Below, piece after piece: positions 1-6,666 of a stretch of 24,411 nucleotides of DNA. Source of the stretch: a virus. The stretch is from the IMG/VR virus record IMGVR_UViG_3300017964_000075, positions 1 to 24,411 of that record. The stretch is one strand, 5' to 3'. Positions within the stretch are counted from its first letter, which is position 1, and each line of letters begins with the position of its first letter. The translations under genes were made by a program, and so were the position numbers. The notes under the pieces are model-generated. The model was not told the origin of the DNA and searched no databases. It saw only the letters and a list, made by a program, of their open reading frames with translations.

Positions 1-2
1 CG

Positions 3-1541
3 GTAGATACCGGCACGGCTGGAACCATGGGCCCGGCGCACATGGCGGTAGACGGCGACTACATCTACGCCGTGGACCGTTCCGGATCGGTCCTCATGTA
101 CTCGCATGATGCGGGTGCCACATGGGGTTCAACGTCCACCGGTTCAAGTTACGTGTACGCTGATGTCCGCGTTGATCGTCTCACGCACGACGTTTATGTC
201 CTCGTTGATAATCCGTCTGTATTCTGGTTCAAGAGCACCGATCGTGGCGTGACGCTCAGTTCCGCGAACTCGACCGGAAAGTCCGTGTTCTACTCGGTTG
301 GTGCGATGACATCGGACGGAACAAACCTGTACTTCTACATGGCTGGCAGCGGAGCCAACCTTGAGCGAATCGATCTCGGCGGTGGCGCTGCTCTTACTCA
401 GACCGTGACTGCCTCATCTGATTCTCAAGGCCGTTCACTTGCGGCTGACAACTGCGGCAACGTCGTTTCAGGTCACAAAGATGGCGCTGACCTGTACTTC
501 CAGTACTCCACGGACTCTGGATCAACGTTCAGCGCTCAGGAACTGGTGGTCACTGCCGGTGATCGGGCGAACGCTTCAATCAACGAAACCAACGGCGACG
601 TCATGTTCTTGTATGAAAAAAGCGGCGACATCTTCCTTTCCACCTATGACGGTCTTCTTACCGGCGGCTCAAATTGCTACGTCGCTTCATTCTCGTTGAC
701 CGCGATTGAGTTTGATGCGGCTGGCGAGACGAATGACATTGTGATTGAGAACACCAGTGGTTCTGACATTACGGTGGACAGCATTTCGATCACTGGCACG
801 GATTTCACGATCTCAGAGGATTGTGGTGCGACAATTCCTGCTGGTGCTTCTTGTACGATTTCAGTGACTGGTGAGAATCAAGCGGACGAAACGTTGACGA
901 TTTCATTGAATGGTACGGCTCGTCAGGTGCCTGTGTCGATGGGCGCGATCGCTGAGTCAACCCCGGCCCCTTCTCCCGCCCCCGCCCCGTCTCCTTCACC
1001 TGCCCCCGCTCCCGCCCCATCTGAGCCAGCGGCTCCTCGAGTGCCAGGGCCTGTACCGCCATGGCCATGGGCGACTGTGATCGGCGATTCCGTATTGCTC
1101 GAGTGGGATGTTCCTTGGCAGGACGGTAACGGTCCGATCACCAACTACAGAGTTCGCAGTATCCCAGACGGCGGAACGTGCACAACTACAGAGCTTTCCT
1201 GCACAATCACAGGGCTCGCTCCCGGTGTCGAGTACACGTTCGCCGTATCGGCGCAGAACAGTGAAGGCTGGGGTCCCGAAGAGTTTAGTCAGGTTGCTGT
1301 CATGGTAGGCGAGACAACAGAAACTCTTCCAGAGACCCCTGTAACAGAGCCGGTACCAGCGCCGGAGACAGAAACACCACAGCCAGACGAGACAGTCTCT
1401 GCACCGACGCCTGAGGCCTCTGAGCCGGCAGTGGCGCCCACGCTGCCAGTAACTGGCGGTTCTCCTCTGGGATCAATCGCGCTGTATTCTGCGTTTGTTA
1501 TCGCTGGCGCTGCAACAGTGATCGCGACTAAGAGAAGATAA
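3..1541 (+). CDS. LPXTG cell-wall-anchored surface protein, Asp-box propeller + ASH-like + FnIII (5' partial)
   Basis: The frame is open to the left edge, so the true start and any signal peptide lie upstream; residues are numbered from the ATG at 27. Three Asp-box motifs (SxDxGxT-type: SHDAGATW 26-33, STDRGVTL 70-77, STDSGSTF 161-168) indicate a sialidase-like beta-propeller. An ASH/choice-of-anchor-D-like Ig domain follows (about 218-307), then a Pro/Ala/Ser linker (312-337), an FnIII domain (338-427) and a Pro/Glu/Thr linker. The C-terminus is a complete sortase signal: LPVTG at 473-477, a hydrophobic segment and the basic tail TKRR. Known: such a signal leads to covalent attachment to peptidoglycan by host sortase. 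Inferred: a host-expressed surface protein for superinfection exclusion, adhesion or glycan binding. No sialidase catalytic residues can be claimed. Domain architecture is confident; function is not. Confidence 0.85.
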   Translation, partial: VDTGTAGTMGPAHMAVDGDYIYAVDRSGSVLMYSHDAGATWGSTSTGSSYVYADVRVDRLTHDVYVLVDNPSVFWFKSTDRGVTLSSANSTGKSVFYSVGAMTSDGTNLYFYMAGSGANLERIDLGGGAALTQTVTASSDSQGRSLAADNCGNVVSGHKDGADLYFQYSTDSGSTFSAQELVVTAGDRANASINETNGDVMFLYEKSGDIFLSTYDGLLTGGSNCYVASFSLTAIEFDAAGETNDIVIENTSGSDITVDSISITGTDFTISEDCGATIPAGASCTISVTGENQADETLTISLNGTARQVPVSMGAIAESTPAPSPAPAPSPSPAPAPAPSEPAAPRVPGPVPPWPWATVIGDSVLLEWDVPWQDGNGPITNYRVRSIPDGGTCTTTELSCTITGLAPGVEYTFAVSAQNSEGWGPEEFSQVAVMVGETTETLPETPVTEPVPAPETETPQPDETVSAPTPEASEPAVAPTLPVTGGSPLGSIALYSAFVIAGAATVIATKRR

Positions 1542-1564
1542 GTTTCAACTATTCTCGTCTAAGT

Positions 1565-1602
1565 CTTACATAGATTTACACAAGCGTGTAATAATACGTC
1601 TC
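1565..1602 (+). promoter_or_regulatory. Promoter and operator-like palindrome of the HTH gene
   Basis: A -10-like TAATAA at 1589-1594 lies 18 bp after a -35-like CTTACA at 1565-1570. The expected start of transcription falls at or next to the ATG at 1603 and no Shine-Dalgarno is present, which suggests a leaderless mRNA. A perfect inverted repeat, TTACAC-AAGC-GTGTAA (1576-1591), sits between the -35 and -10 and overlaps the -10. That position fits a repressor operator, possibly for the adjacent HTH protein. Confidence 0.5.
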
Positions 1603-2091
1603 ATGTCAAGCACAGACCAAGACCGACTAGTAGAAGAGTACGCCAAGCGTATTCAGCCGATTCTCGCTTCTGCGCAGAAAGCGTACGGAAGACGCGATCA
1701 GGATACACCTGCTCACGTGAACAGCAGACAGTACACGCAGCTTCTCGTTGAGTTTACTTCTAAGGGTGGAAGTCTTCAGCGTCTTGCTAGGCGTCTTAGT
1801 GTTTCGTACTCTGGCATGCGTCGTCGAGTAACTACGTCGGACGTTCCTCCTTTGAAGACCCCTCGAAAGAGCCAGGGACAGATTGAGTACTCAACTGTCT
1901 CGAGTGCCGCTGATCGCGTGCGTAACGCAAAGAGACAAGGCACTTCCGGATATCACGCGCAGCTCTACGAGGAGTTTAATAACGGTATCCCAATGAATCT
2001 GCTTGCTCGAGAGCTCGGGATTTCAAATGCTGCGCCCTTGTACTACGGAGTGCAGTCTCACTATAAGCGTTCTCTTCATTCTGCTTCATGA
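1603..2091 (+). CDS. Helix-turn-helix regulator with two HTH repeats
   Basis: 162 aa, basic and soluble. Two similar segments each look like a helix-turn-helix: around residues 45-76 (YTQLLVEF, then LQRLARRLSVSYSGMRRR) and around 118-150 (YHAQLYEEF, then MNLLARELGISNAAPLYYG). An internal duplication with both copies kept is likely. The start is the ATG just downstream of a -10 box with no ribosome binding site, as in leaderless actinobacterial genes. The palindrome in its promoter would suit autoregulation. It is translationally coupled to the next gene through an ATGA overlap. The protein family is not recognised beyond an HTH DNA-binding protein, and its target genes are unknown. Confidence 0.75.
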   Translation: MSSTDQDRLVEEYAKRIQPILASAQKAYGRRDQDTPAHVNSRQYTQLLVEFTSKGGSLQRLARRLSVSYSGMRRRVTTSDVPPLKTPRKSQGQIEYSTVSSAADRVRNAKRQGTSGYHAQLYEEFNNGIPMNLLARELGISNAAPLYYGVQSHYKRSLHSAS

Positions 2092-2246
2092 CCCCTGAGG
2101 AGCTCGAGGACGAAGACTACCCCTATGAGGATTCGTTAGAGTTTTTCGCTGACATCATCGATCAGGGCGCTTTTCACGTCACGCTCACGTCACAATACCT
2201 TCGGGATCTGGCAGAGGAGATAAGATCTCTTCGGGAGAATAACTGA
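2088..2246 (+). CDS. Small acidic hypothetical protein (52 aa)
   Basis: The ATG at 2088 overlaps the preceding stop (ATGA), the usual sign of translational coupling with the HTH gene. The 52-residue product is acidic at its start (MTPEELEDEDYPYED) and ends in an amphipathic, charged helix (LRDLAEEIRSLRENN). No family is recognised. It may act with the HTH protein or simply be a small early phage protein. Its reading frame is short, so the call rests mainly on the overlap and the gene-dense context. Confidence 0.55.
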   Translation: MTPEELEDEDYPYEDSLEFFADIIDQGAFHVTLTSQYLRDLAEEIRSLRENN

Positions 2247-2258
2247 AAGAGATCACGA

Positions 2259-2468
2259 ATGCGACACGAACGCTCGCTGTACACAACCGTCTATGGTGCC
2301 GTGTATGACAGAATCAGCGACAAGTACCCAGCGGATAAGAAAGTTGTAGCTGCGAAAAAGATCACAGACACCCTGTGGGAGCTTTCATACGACTGCCACA
2401 GCACGCTTGAGTCTGTGTCAATTGAAGAAGACTTTTACACTATTGCTAGCGACGTGTTGAATCTTTAG
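2259..2468 (+). CDS. Small hypothetical protein (69 aa)
   Basis: The 69-aa product (starts MRHERSLYTTVYGAVYDR) begins 12 bp after the previous gene with only a weak purine-rich AAAGAGA upstream. It is mixed alpha/beta in character with no membrane segment or metal motif, and no family is recognised. Its last 23 bp overlap the 3' end of the convergent WhiB gene, so the two transcripts would be antisense to each other there. It closes the short plus-strand early-like operon with the HTH regulator. Confidence 0.55.
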   Translation: MRHERSLYTTVYGAVYDRISDKYPADKKVVAAKKITDTLWELSYDCHSTLESVSIEEDFYTIASDVLNL

Positions 2469-2781
2469 TCTTCTCGAGAAGCTTCTGCTCCTCAATCCCA
2501 AAGCGCCGATGAGGCTTGCTTTGTCGAATGTAGATCGCGTTTTGTCGCATGTACCCGGCTAGAAACCGATCGTCTTCGTTTTCTCCACCCCAGACACCGA
2601 TTTCAGCGTTCTCTCTCGCGTACTCACGACATGGTTCAATGACGGGGCATTGGCTGCATATTTGTTTTGCAATTGTCTCGCGCTTTACTTTAGAGCGAGG
2701 TACTTCTTTTTTCGATCCCTGAGAATAGAAGTACTCTGTCATGCCGCGACATGCGGCGTCATTTATCCATTCAAATGACAA
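2446..2781 (-). CDS. WhiB-family iron-sulfur transcription regulator
   Basis: 111 aa. The four cysteines of the WhiB fold are present: C11, C42, C45 and C51 (C-x2-C-x5-C for the last three), followed by the GVWGG turn at 62-66 and a basic C-terminal region (around QSKPHRRFG). Known: WhiB proteins bind a 4Fe-4S cluster, pair with the principal sigma factor, and occur only in Actinobacteria and their phages. Phage copies such as WhiB of mycobacteriophage TM4 alter host division and superinfection. The start is a TTG at 2781-2779, chosen because GGGGAG lies 6 bases upstream and the conserved sequence starts there. It is the last gene of the minus-strand operon, after a small membrane protein. 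Confidence 0.92.
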   Translation of the reverse strand: MSFEWINDAACRGMTEYFYSQGSKKEVPRSKVKRETIAKQICSQCPVIEPCREYARENAEIGVWGGENEDDRFLAGYMRQNAIYIRQSKPHRRFGIEEQKLLEKTKDSTRR

Positions 2782-2796
2782 TGTTTCTCCCCGAAA

Positions 2797-2817
2797 GTTG
2801 TCAGTTGTCAGTTGTCA
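2797..2817. repeat. 7-bp tandem repeat (GTTGTCA x3)
   Basis: Three perfect copies of GTTGTCA occupy the gap between the small membrane protein and WhiB. Read on the minus strand, the first TGACAAC copy supplies the membrane protein's TGA stop, and the array ends just before the GGGGAG ribosome binding site of WhiB. Copy-number slippage would alter the intercistronic spacing but not either protein. Confidence 0.75.
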
Positions 2818-3054
2818 GTTATTCTTTTTGTCGACCTTTTGGAAGACTTCGTTGATTTCCTCAGTCGTGAGAACGCCGTCGTCCATGTAGGCTCTTGCGA
2901 GTCCCTCAACAACAAACGCGACTCCACCAATTCCGGCCATAAGCACGGCCTTGACGAGAGGGACGTCAACAATAGCTCCTGCACCGACGACACTCAATCC
3001 TGTTGCTGCAAACGTTGCGACGATTCTGAAGCTGATTTGTTTCATCATTTCCAT
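2815..3054 (-). CDS. Small membrane protein, holin-like
   Basis: 79 aa. Two hydrophobic segments can be seen, about residues 8-30 (around FRIVATFAATGLSVVGAGAI) and 32-52 (around VKAVLMAGIGGVAFVVEGLA), joined by a very short turn. A soluble tail follows that reads YMDDGVLTTEEINEVFQKVDKK. Small size, two membrane helices and a charged C-terminal tail fit a class II-like holin, but no lysin gene lies beside it. The ATG at 3054 has GGGAGA about 7-8 bases upstream; a second ATG 9 bases in (residue 4) is possible. It is the gene after RNR on the same strand and is followed by WhiB. The holin assignment is an inference. Confidence 0.6.
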   Translation of the reverse strand: MEMMKQISFRIVATFAATGLSVVGAGAIVDVPLVKAVLMAGIGGVAFVVEGLARAYMDDGVLTTEEINEVFQKVDKKNN

Positions 3055-3111
3055 GGAAGAGTCTCCCTGTTATAGCCCTCTCCCAAGGACATGATTATTC
3101 TAAACCATGTT

Positions 3112-5163
3112 TCAGGCGTTCTCCTTGACAAACTTGATTTCACACGAATCTGTTGTACAGTAGCTTTCACCAATTGCGTCTGCTGCCATTCCTCCGTACA
3201 CTCCCGTGAAGTCAATCGGGAACAGCGCCTTTGACGCCTCGAGATACTCGTTCTCGTCAATCTGCGTGTATGGCATCTGCGGATACACGAAGTTCCCCTG
3301 TGGGAGGAATGAGACGGTCTTGAGTTGTCCGTCATACATGTGAAGCACTGTTCCGATTTGGTCCTTTTCTTCTTCGGCGTCGAATGAAATTGTCACTGAC
3401 ACCGAGTTATCCGACCAGTATCTTTGAGCAGTCGACGCGAGAGACATCTTCTCGAAGATCGTGACGTCCTTCTCTGATCTCGTGGCATCTGATTTGATCG
3501 GAAAGAACACAACCGATGTCGTGTCTGGTGATTCTGACGCCGGCTCGACTCTGTAGTTCGCCATGCGAAACAGTGGGAGCATCGGATCGTCGTTTGAGAA
3601 GCGAATCGCTCTCAAGAAGAATTTGCCACCCGGCGTCCAGTGAACACCGGGTGACTCGCCGGCGAGAATTGACACAGTCCCAGACGGCTTAACAGTCGTT
3701 GTCTTAATCGACTCACGAACACCAAGCCATTCGGAATAGATGTTGTCGTAATTCTTCACCGTGGCGTATCCTTGGTCCATCCAGTCACGTAGAACTGGCA
3801 GACCATGCACGTCTGCGAAGTTTGCAACACCAGACATCGATGTTCCGATCCGTCTGTTTCGTTGCATGATTGCGTTTGTCTCCTCCCAGTGAGTCGGAAG
3901 AAGAGTAACGGTCTTAGCGTACAGGTACGCGAACTTGAGAGTGCGTCGGTAGTCCTCGAGTGACTCGTGACGGTTGAGATATGTCTCGACGAGCGTGCAC
4001 ATCTCGTATGACTCAAGTGACTGCTCGGCGCACGGATTGTAACCAGCGACCCTGTGATCCTTATTGTTCGGCGGGTCAATGAGACGCCCATACTTGCGGC
4101 TCATATCCAGCCAGATCACGCCAGGCTCGCCGTTCAGTGAGATGCCGTCTACAATACTTGACAGGTCTTCTCCAACGGACGTAGCGACGGAGTTGTTAGA
4201 CATCCAGCCCCAGCCTGGCGCCTTCGGATCATACGAGTTTCTTTCTGGATACACCTCAGAGTTCTTCAGGTTAAGGAAGTTCTCATCATCAAGTCGACCA
4301 AGAAGAAGCTCAGCAGAGCGACGAACGTTTCCAGAGACAACGCAAACTCCAATGAGATTTCCGATGTCGGCGATATCGGTCCGTGTTAGTGACTCTCCAT
4401 CACGACCGTCGAAGAGCTTACGAATATGATCGTGAAGCTTCTCGAGAGGCTGATGCCCAGCGGCTGTTCCACCGAACGTGCGAATTGGCTCGCCTGCGGG
4501 GCGAACGAGCGAGTAGTCAAACGTGATCGTGTTTTGATCAGCCTTGAGGTACGAGTTGAGCAGAAGCGTCATTGACTCGACCCAACCTTCACGAGTGTCT
4601 GGCACCTCGTACTCGTAGTAGTTGTCGCTTGGCTTGTAGATCGTGAATTCCTTGTCAGCGCCTAGGTCATCGAATCCGACGCCAACGCCGAGCATCGATG
4701 CCTCCATAAGAAACGCAAAAGGCTTCGCTGGATTGTTCTTGCTCATCTCAGCAGTCGAGACAAACGCGCAGTTCTGAAGCGCGGCCGAGTTACGATGCTC
4801 GTTGACAAGTGGCGTGCCCATGACCCAAAGCCCACGACCAGGTGGCGTCCACTTTAGATTGAAAAGACGATCGTACGCTTCCTTAGCACTTGCCTGCGCC
4901 TTGCTGTCGTTCCACGGCAGACGGTTTGTCTTGCAATGGTCTTTTTGAAGCGAGTACATCCCGTTGATGCAGCGTTCGCAGACGTCAGCCCATGTCTCCT
5001 TCGTGCCGTCTTCCTTAAGACGCGAATATGTGCGAAGGAATGTGATTTCTCCGACGGAATTTCCCGCGGCGTCGGTGTACCCAAACGGCGGCTTCTTATC
5101 TCTGTACTCAGCTACAAAGTCGTCAGAAAGATGAAAAGAGAGATAAGAAGACACAGCGATCAC
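3112..5163 (-). CDS. nrdJ: Adenosylcobalamin-dependent ribonucleotide reductase (class II)
   Basis: 683 aa, close to the length of monomeric B12-dependent ribonucleoside-triphosphate reductases such as the Lactobacillus leichmannii enzyme. It reduces ribonucleotides to deoxyribonucleotides through a thiyl radical made with coenzyme B12. Visible catalytic elements: C132 in LQNCAF and C389 form the substrate-side pair; the NPCAE loop at 376-380 carries the radical cysteine C378 and E380; FDYSLVRPAGEPI lies at 215-227; the phosphate-binding PSGTVSIL is at 493-500; the regenerating tail pair is C669/C674 (CTTDSC). All are intact, so the enzyme should be active without NrdB. The start is GTG at 5163 with no clear ribosome binding site, 29 bases after a TATAAT box; the GTG at codon 4 is an alternative. 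Confidence 0.95.
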   Translation of the reverse strand: MIAVSSYLSFHLSDDFVAEYRDKKPPFGYTDAAGNSVGEITFLRTYSRLKEDGTKETWADVCERCINGMYSLQKDHCKTNRLPWNDSKAQASAKEAYDRLFNLKWTPPGRGLWVMGTPLVNEHRNSAALQNCAFVSTAEMSKNNPAKPFAFLMEASMLGVGVGFDDLGADKEFTIYKPSDNYYEYEVPDTREGWVESMTLLLNSYLKADQNTITFDYSLVRPAGEPIRTFGGTAAGHQPLEKLHDHIRKLFDGRDGESLTRTDIADIGNLIGVCVVSGNVRRSAELLLGRLDDENFLNLKNSEVYPERNSYDPKAPGWGWMSNNSVATSVGEDLSSIVDGISLNGEPGVIWLDMSRKYGRLIDPPNNKDHRVAGYNPCAEQSLESYEMCTLVETYLNRHESLEDYRRTLKFAYLYAKTVTLLPTHWEETNAIMQRNRRIGTSMSGVANFADVHGLPVLRDWMDQGYATVKNYDNIYSEWLGVRESIKTTTVKPSGTVSILAGESPGVHWTPGGKFFLRAIRFSNDDPMLPLFRMANYRVEPASESPDTTSVVFFPIKSDATRSEKDVTIFEKMSLASTAQRYWSDNSVSVTISFDAEEEKDQIGTVLHMYDGQLKTVSFLPQGNFVYPQMPYTQIDENEYLEASKALFPIDFTGVYGGMAADAIGESYCTTDSCEIKFVKENA

Positions 5164-5191
5164 CCCGCGGATGTAGTTGATTGGTATAGGA

Positions 5192-5197
5192 ATTATA
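5192..5197 (-). promoter_or_regulatory. -10 promoter element for RNR operon
   Basis: A perfect TATAAT on the minus strand lies in the 57-bp gap between the DUF3039 gene and RNR. A weak -35-like TTAGTA sits 18 bp upstream. The predicted leader is about 20 bases. It would let RNR, the holin-like gene and WhiB be expressed separately from the glycosylase and DUF3039 genes upstream. Confidence 0.5.
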
Positions 5198-5217
5198 GCT
5201 CAAGTAGGCTGCTTCTA

Positions 5218-5460
5218 CTAAGACAGAAAAAGCGTCTTGTAGAGCTCGGCGCATCTCGGGCAGATCGGAAAGTTGTCGGGATCCCTGGACGGTACCCAGA
5301 TCTTTCCACAGAGCGCTACAATCGGAAGACCATTCACAAGTGCTTCTGTGATTTGATCCTTCTGAGCGTAGTGCGCGAACTTATCGTGGTCGCCCTCTTC
5401 GTATTCGTATTCAACAATAGGGACGCTCTCTAATTCGACTTCTAGTTCTACTTCTGACAT
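5218..5460 (-). CDS. DUF3039 family small zinc-ribbon-like protein
   Basis: 80 aa from the ATG at 5460. The region GDHDKFAHYA ... ALCGKIWVPSRDP ... FPICPRCAELY matches the DUF3039 proteins found across Actinobacteria, whose function is unknown. H30, C51, C67 and C70 could bind zinc (H, then C, then CPRC). An acidic N-terminus (EVELEVELESVP) precedes it. A longer frame from 5529 exists, but its first 23 codons are an Arg-rich out-of-family stretch inside the glycosylase gene, so the internal ATG is preferred. It overlaps the end of the glycosylase gene by 13 bp, which suggests coupled translation. Confidence 0.85.
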   Translation of the reverse strand: MSEVELEVELESVPIVEYEYEEGDHDKFAHYAQKDQITEALVNGLPIVALCGKIWVPSRDPDNFPICPRCAELYKTLFLS

Positions 5461-6248
5461 GTCGAACACCAGTACAGTTTGCGGCCGTCTACGTCGCCGA
5501 TTTGCACCTCGCTGGAGCAGACCCTGCACGGTAGCCCATGTCTTTTGTAGACGTAAGAGTATTGAGTGTACTTAGAATCTGAAAGCTCTTCGTTGCTCAG
5601 ATGATTGACGTGCACGGTGCGAATCATCCCGTCTGTCGCTCCGTCTCCCATCAGCACTGATGCTCTTTCCCAGATGTTTTCAATCGTCTTCTCCGGCACA
5701 TCGCATCCTCGAGTCTCTGGATTCAGATTCTCAAGAAAGAGAAGCTCGGCTCGGTAGACGTTTCCGATGCCAGCGATGATCGACTGATTCATTAATAGTG
5801 ACGCGATGCTTTTCTTGCTCGAGCGGATCTTATCGACAACCGCCTGAGACATCGGCTCGTCGTGAAGTGGATCGTCTCCAAGCTTTGCAGTTTTCTCCAA
5901 CATCTGCTCCGTTGTCAGATACTCGCATTTCGTCGGGCCAACGAGCTCTGATACAAAGATTTCGTTTTCTAAGCGAAGTCTCGCAGACGGTCGCGGCTGC
6001 CCGCCTCGGTTTCTACGAATGTTGAACCACCCGTAGAGGCCGAGGTGAATGTGAACAATCTCGTCACGTTCTTCGAAGTGGAAGAACAGGTGCTTGCCGT
6101 GCGTCGTAGTACCGAGAAGTGTTCTTCCGTTGATGGACGCCGCGCCGTCTGCGAATCTGCCTTGCGGGCTCGTCGCTACCACCGGCAGTCCTTGAAAACA
6201 GTTTTCATGGACGTTGGCGAAATAGCGAATCGAGTGTCCCTCCGGCAT
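5448..6248 (-). CDS. Fpg/Nei-family DNA glycosylase / AP lyase
   Basis: 266 aa. It starts MPEGH, the catalytic N-terminus of endonuclease VIII (Nei): Pro2 is the nucleophile and Glu3 the acid. K52 in HGKHLF is the conserved lysine. The helix-two-turn-helix DNA-binding segment is at about 152-170 (MNQSIIAGIGNVYRAELL). A C4 zinc finger closes the protein with C241, C244, C261 and C264. Known: these enzymes excise oxidised pyrimidines and nick the abasic site. All key residues are present and the length is normal, so it is likely functional. It is the first gene of the minus-strand operon, with a TATAGT box 7 bases before the ATG, which suggests a leaderless mRNA. The Nei rather than Fpg assignment follows from MPEGH. 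Confidence 0.94.
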   Translation of the reverse strand: MPEGHSIRYFANVHENCFQGLPVVATSPQGRFADGAASINGRTLLGTTTHGKHLFFHFEERDEIVHIHLGLYGWFNIRRNRGGQPRPSARLRLENEIFVSELVGPTKCEYLTTEQMLEKTAKLGDDPLHDEPMSQAVVDKIRSSKKSIASLLMNQSIIAGIGNVYRAELLFLENLNPETRGCDVPEKTIENIWERASVLMGDGATDGMIRTVHVNHLSNEELSDSKYTQYSYVYKRHGLPCRVCSSEVQIGDVDGRKLYWCSTCQK

Positions 6249-6390
6249 TGATGTGACTATACACTAAGGACGCGCGAAAGTTACGACCGACCCGTACATC
6301 TTTAAGTATTTTTCGCTCTCAGCAGTCACCTAGCCGAGTAGCTCTCAGATGTACTTATTTGGTGAATGACACCCAGAAGAATAGACTATA
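6249..6390. promoter_or_regulatory. Divergent promoter region with inverted and direct repeats
   Basis: This 142-bp gap separates the glycosylase (leftwards) from the lysis genes (rightwards). Minus-strand -10 TATAGT lies at 6261-6256; plus-strand -10 TATAAT spans 6387-6392. Between them is an 8-bp perfect inverted repeat, GTACATCT (6294-6301) and AGATGTAC (6347-6354), and a direct repeat GCTCTCAG (6315-6322, 6341-6348). The segment GTACATCTTTAAGTA (6294-6308) recurs with two mismatches at 13710-13724 upstream of another plus-strand operon. Confidence 0.5.
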
Positions 6391-6392
6391 AT
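6387..6392 (+). promoter_or_regulatory. -10 promoter element for lysis operon
   Basis: A perfect TATAAT, with no convincing -35 (ATGACA at 6366-6371, spacer 15). Transcription would start near 6399. The ATG at 6391 lies inside this box, so it cannot serve as the start for this transcript. The operon start is the ATG at 6430. Confidence 0.55.
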
Positions 6393-6429
6393 GATATTTA
6401 GAGCTCTACGTCTGAGAGGTGACGCCCAC

Positions 6430-6666
6430 ATGGACAACTATAAAGACAAAACCATGTACATCCTTGCAATTGGCGTGATGTTGGCGATTCTTGTCGCCAT
6501 CGTTGGAGATTACGCAGTTGCCGCGATCGAGACTCAAACAACCGAAGAAGCTGTTGAGGTTTCATCGGACGTTATGACGCTTGTTCAAACCGCCCTAGGT
6601 GGCGTCATTGGTATCCTCGGAGGATACTTTGGTGCTAAGGGCTCGTCTAAGAAAGAAGAAGAGTGA
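6430..6666 (+). CDS. Holin candidate, two transmembrane segments
   Basis: 78 aa. TM1 is about residues 8-29 (around MYILAIGVMLAILVAIVGDY) and TM2 about 47-66 (around LVQTALGGVIGILGGYFGA). An acidic periplasm-side loop (ETQTTEEAVEVSSD) lies between them and a charged Ser/Lys/Glu tail ends the protein. This layout and its position directly before the endolysin gene (TGATG overlap) fit a two-TM holin. The ATG at 6430 was chosen over 6391 because GAGAGGTGA precedes it at normal spacing and the upstream ATG lies in the promoter. Known: holins time lysis by opening the membrane. A role other than holin cannot be excluded. Confidence 0.72.
   Translation: MDNYKDKTMYILAIGVMLAILVAIVGDYAVAAIETQTTEEAVEVSSDVMTLVQTALGGVIGILGGYFGAKGSSKKEEE

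Noticed and set aside
2797-2817. CRISPR-like array
   Set aside because: Only a 7-bp tandem repeat without spacers; the fibre repeats are coding.
4936-5433. 165-aa plus-strand frame over the RNR 5' end
   Set aside because: Antisense to the RNR and DUF3039 coding regions and promoter; no motif.
5461-5529. Longer N-terminus for the DUF3039 protein
   Set aside because: The extra residues are Arg-rich, unlike the family, and overlap deep into the glycosylase gene.
6391-6429. Longer start for the holin candidate
   Set aside because: This ATG is inside the TATAAT box, and the ATG at 6430 has a good ribosome binding site.
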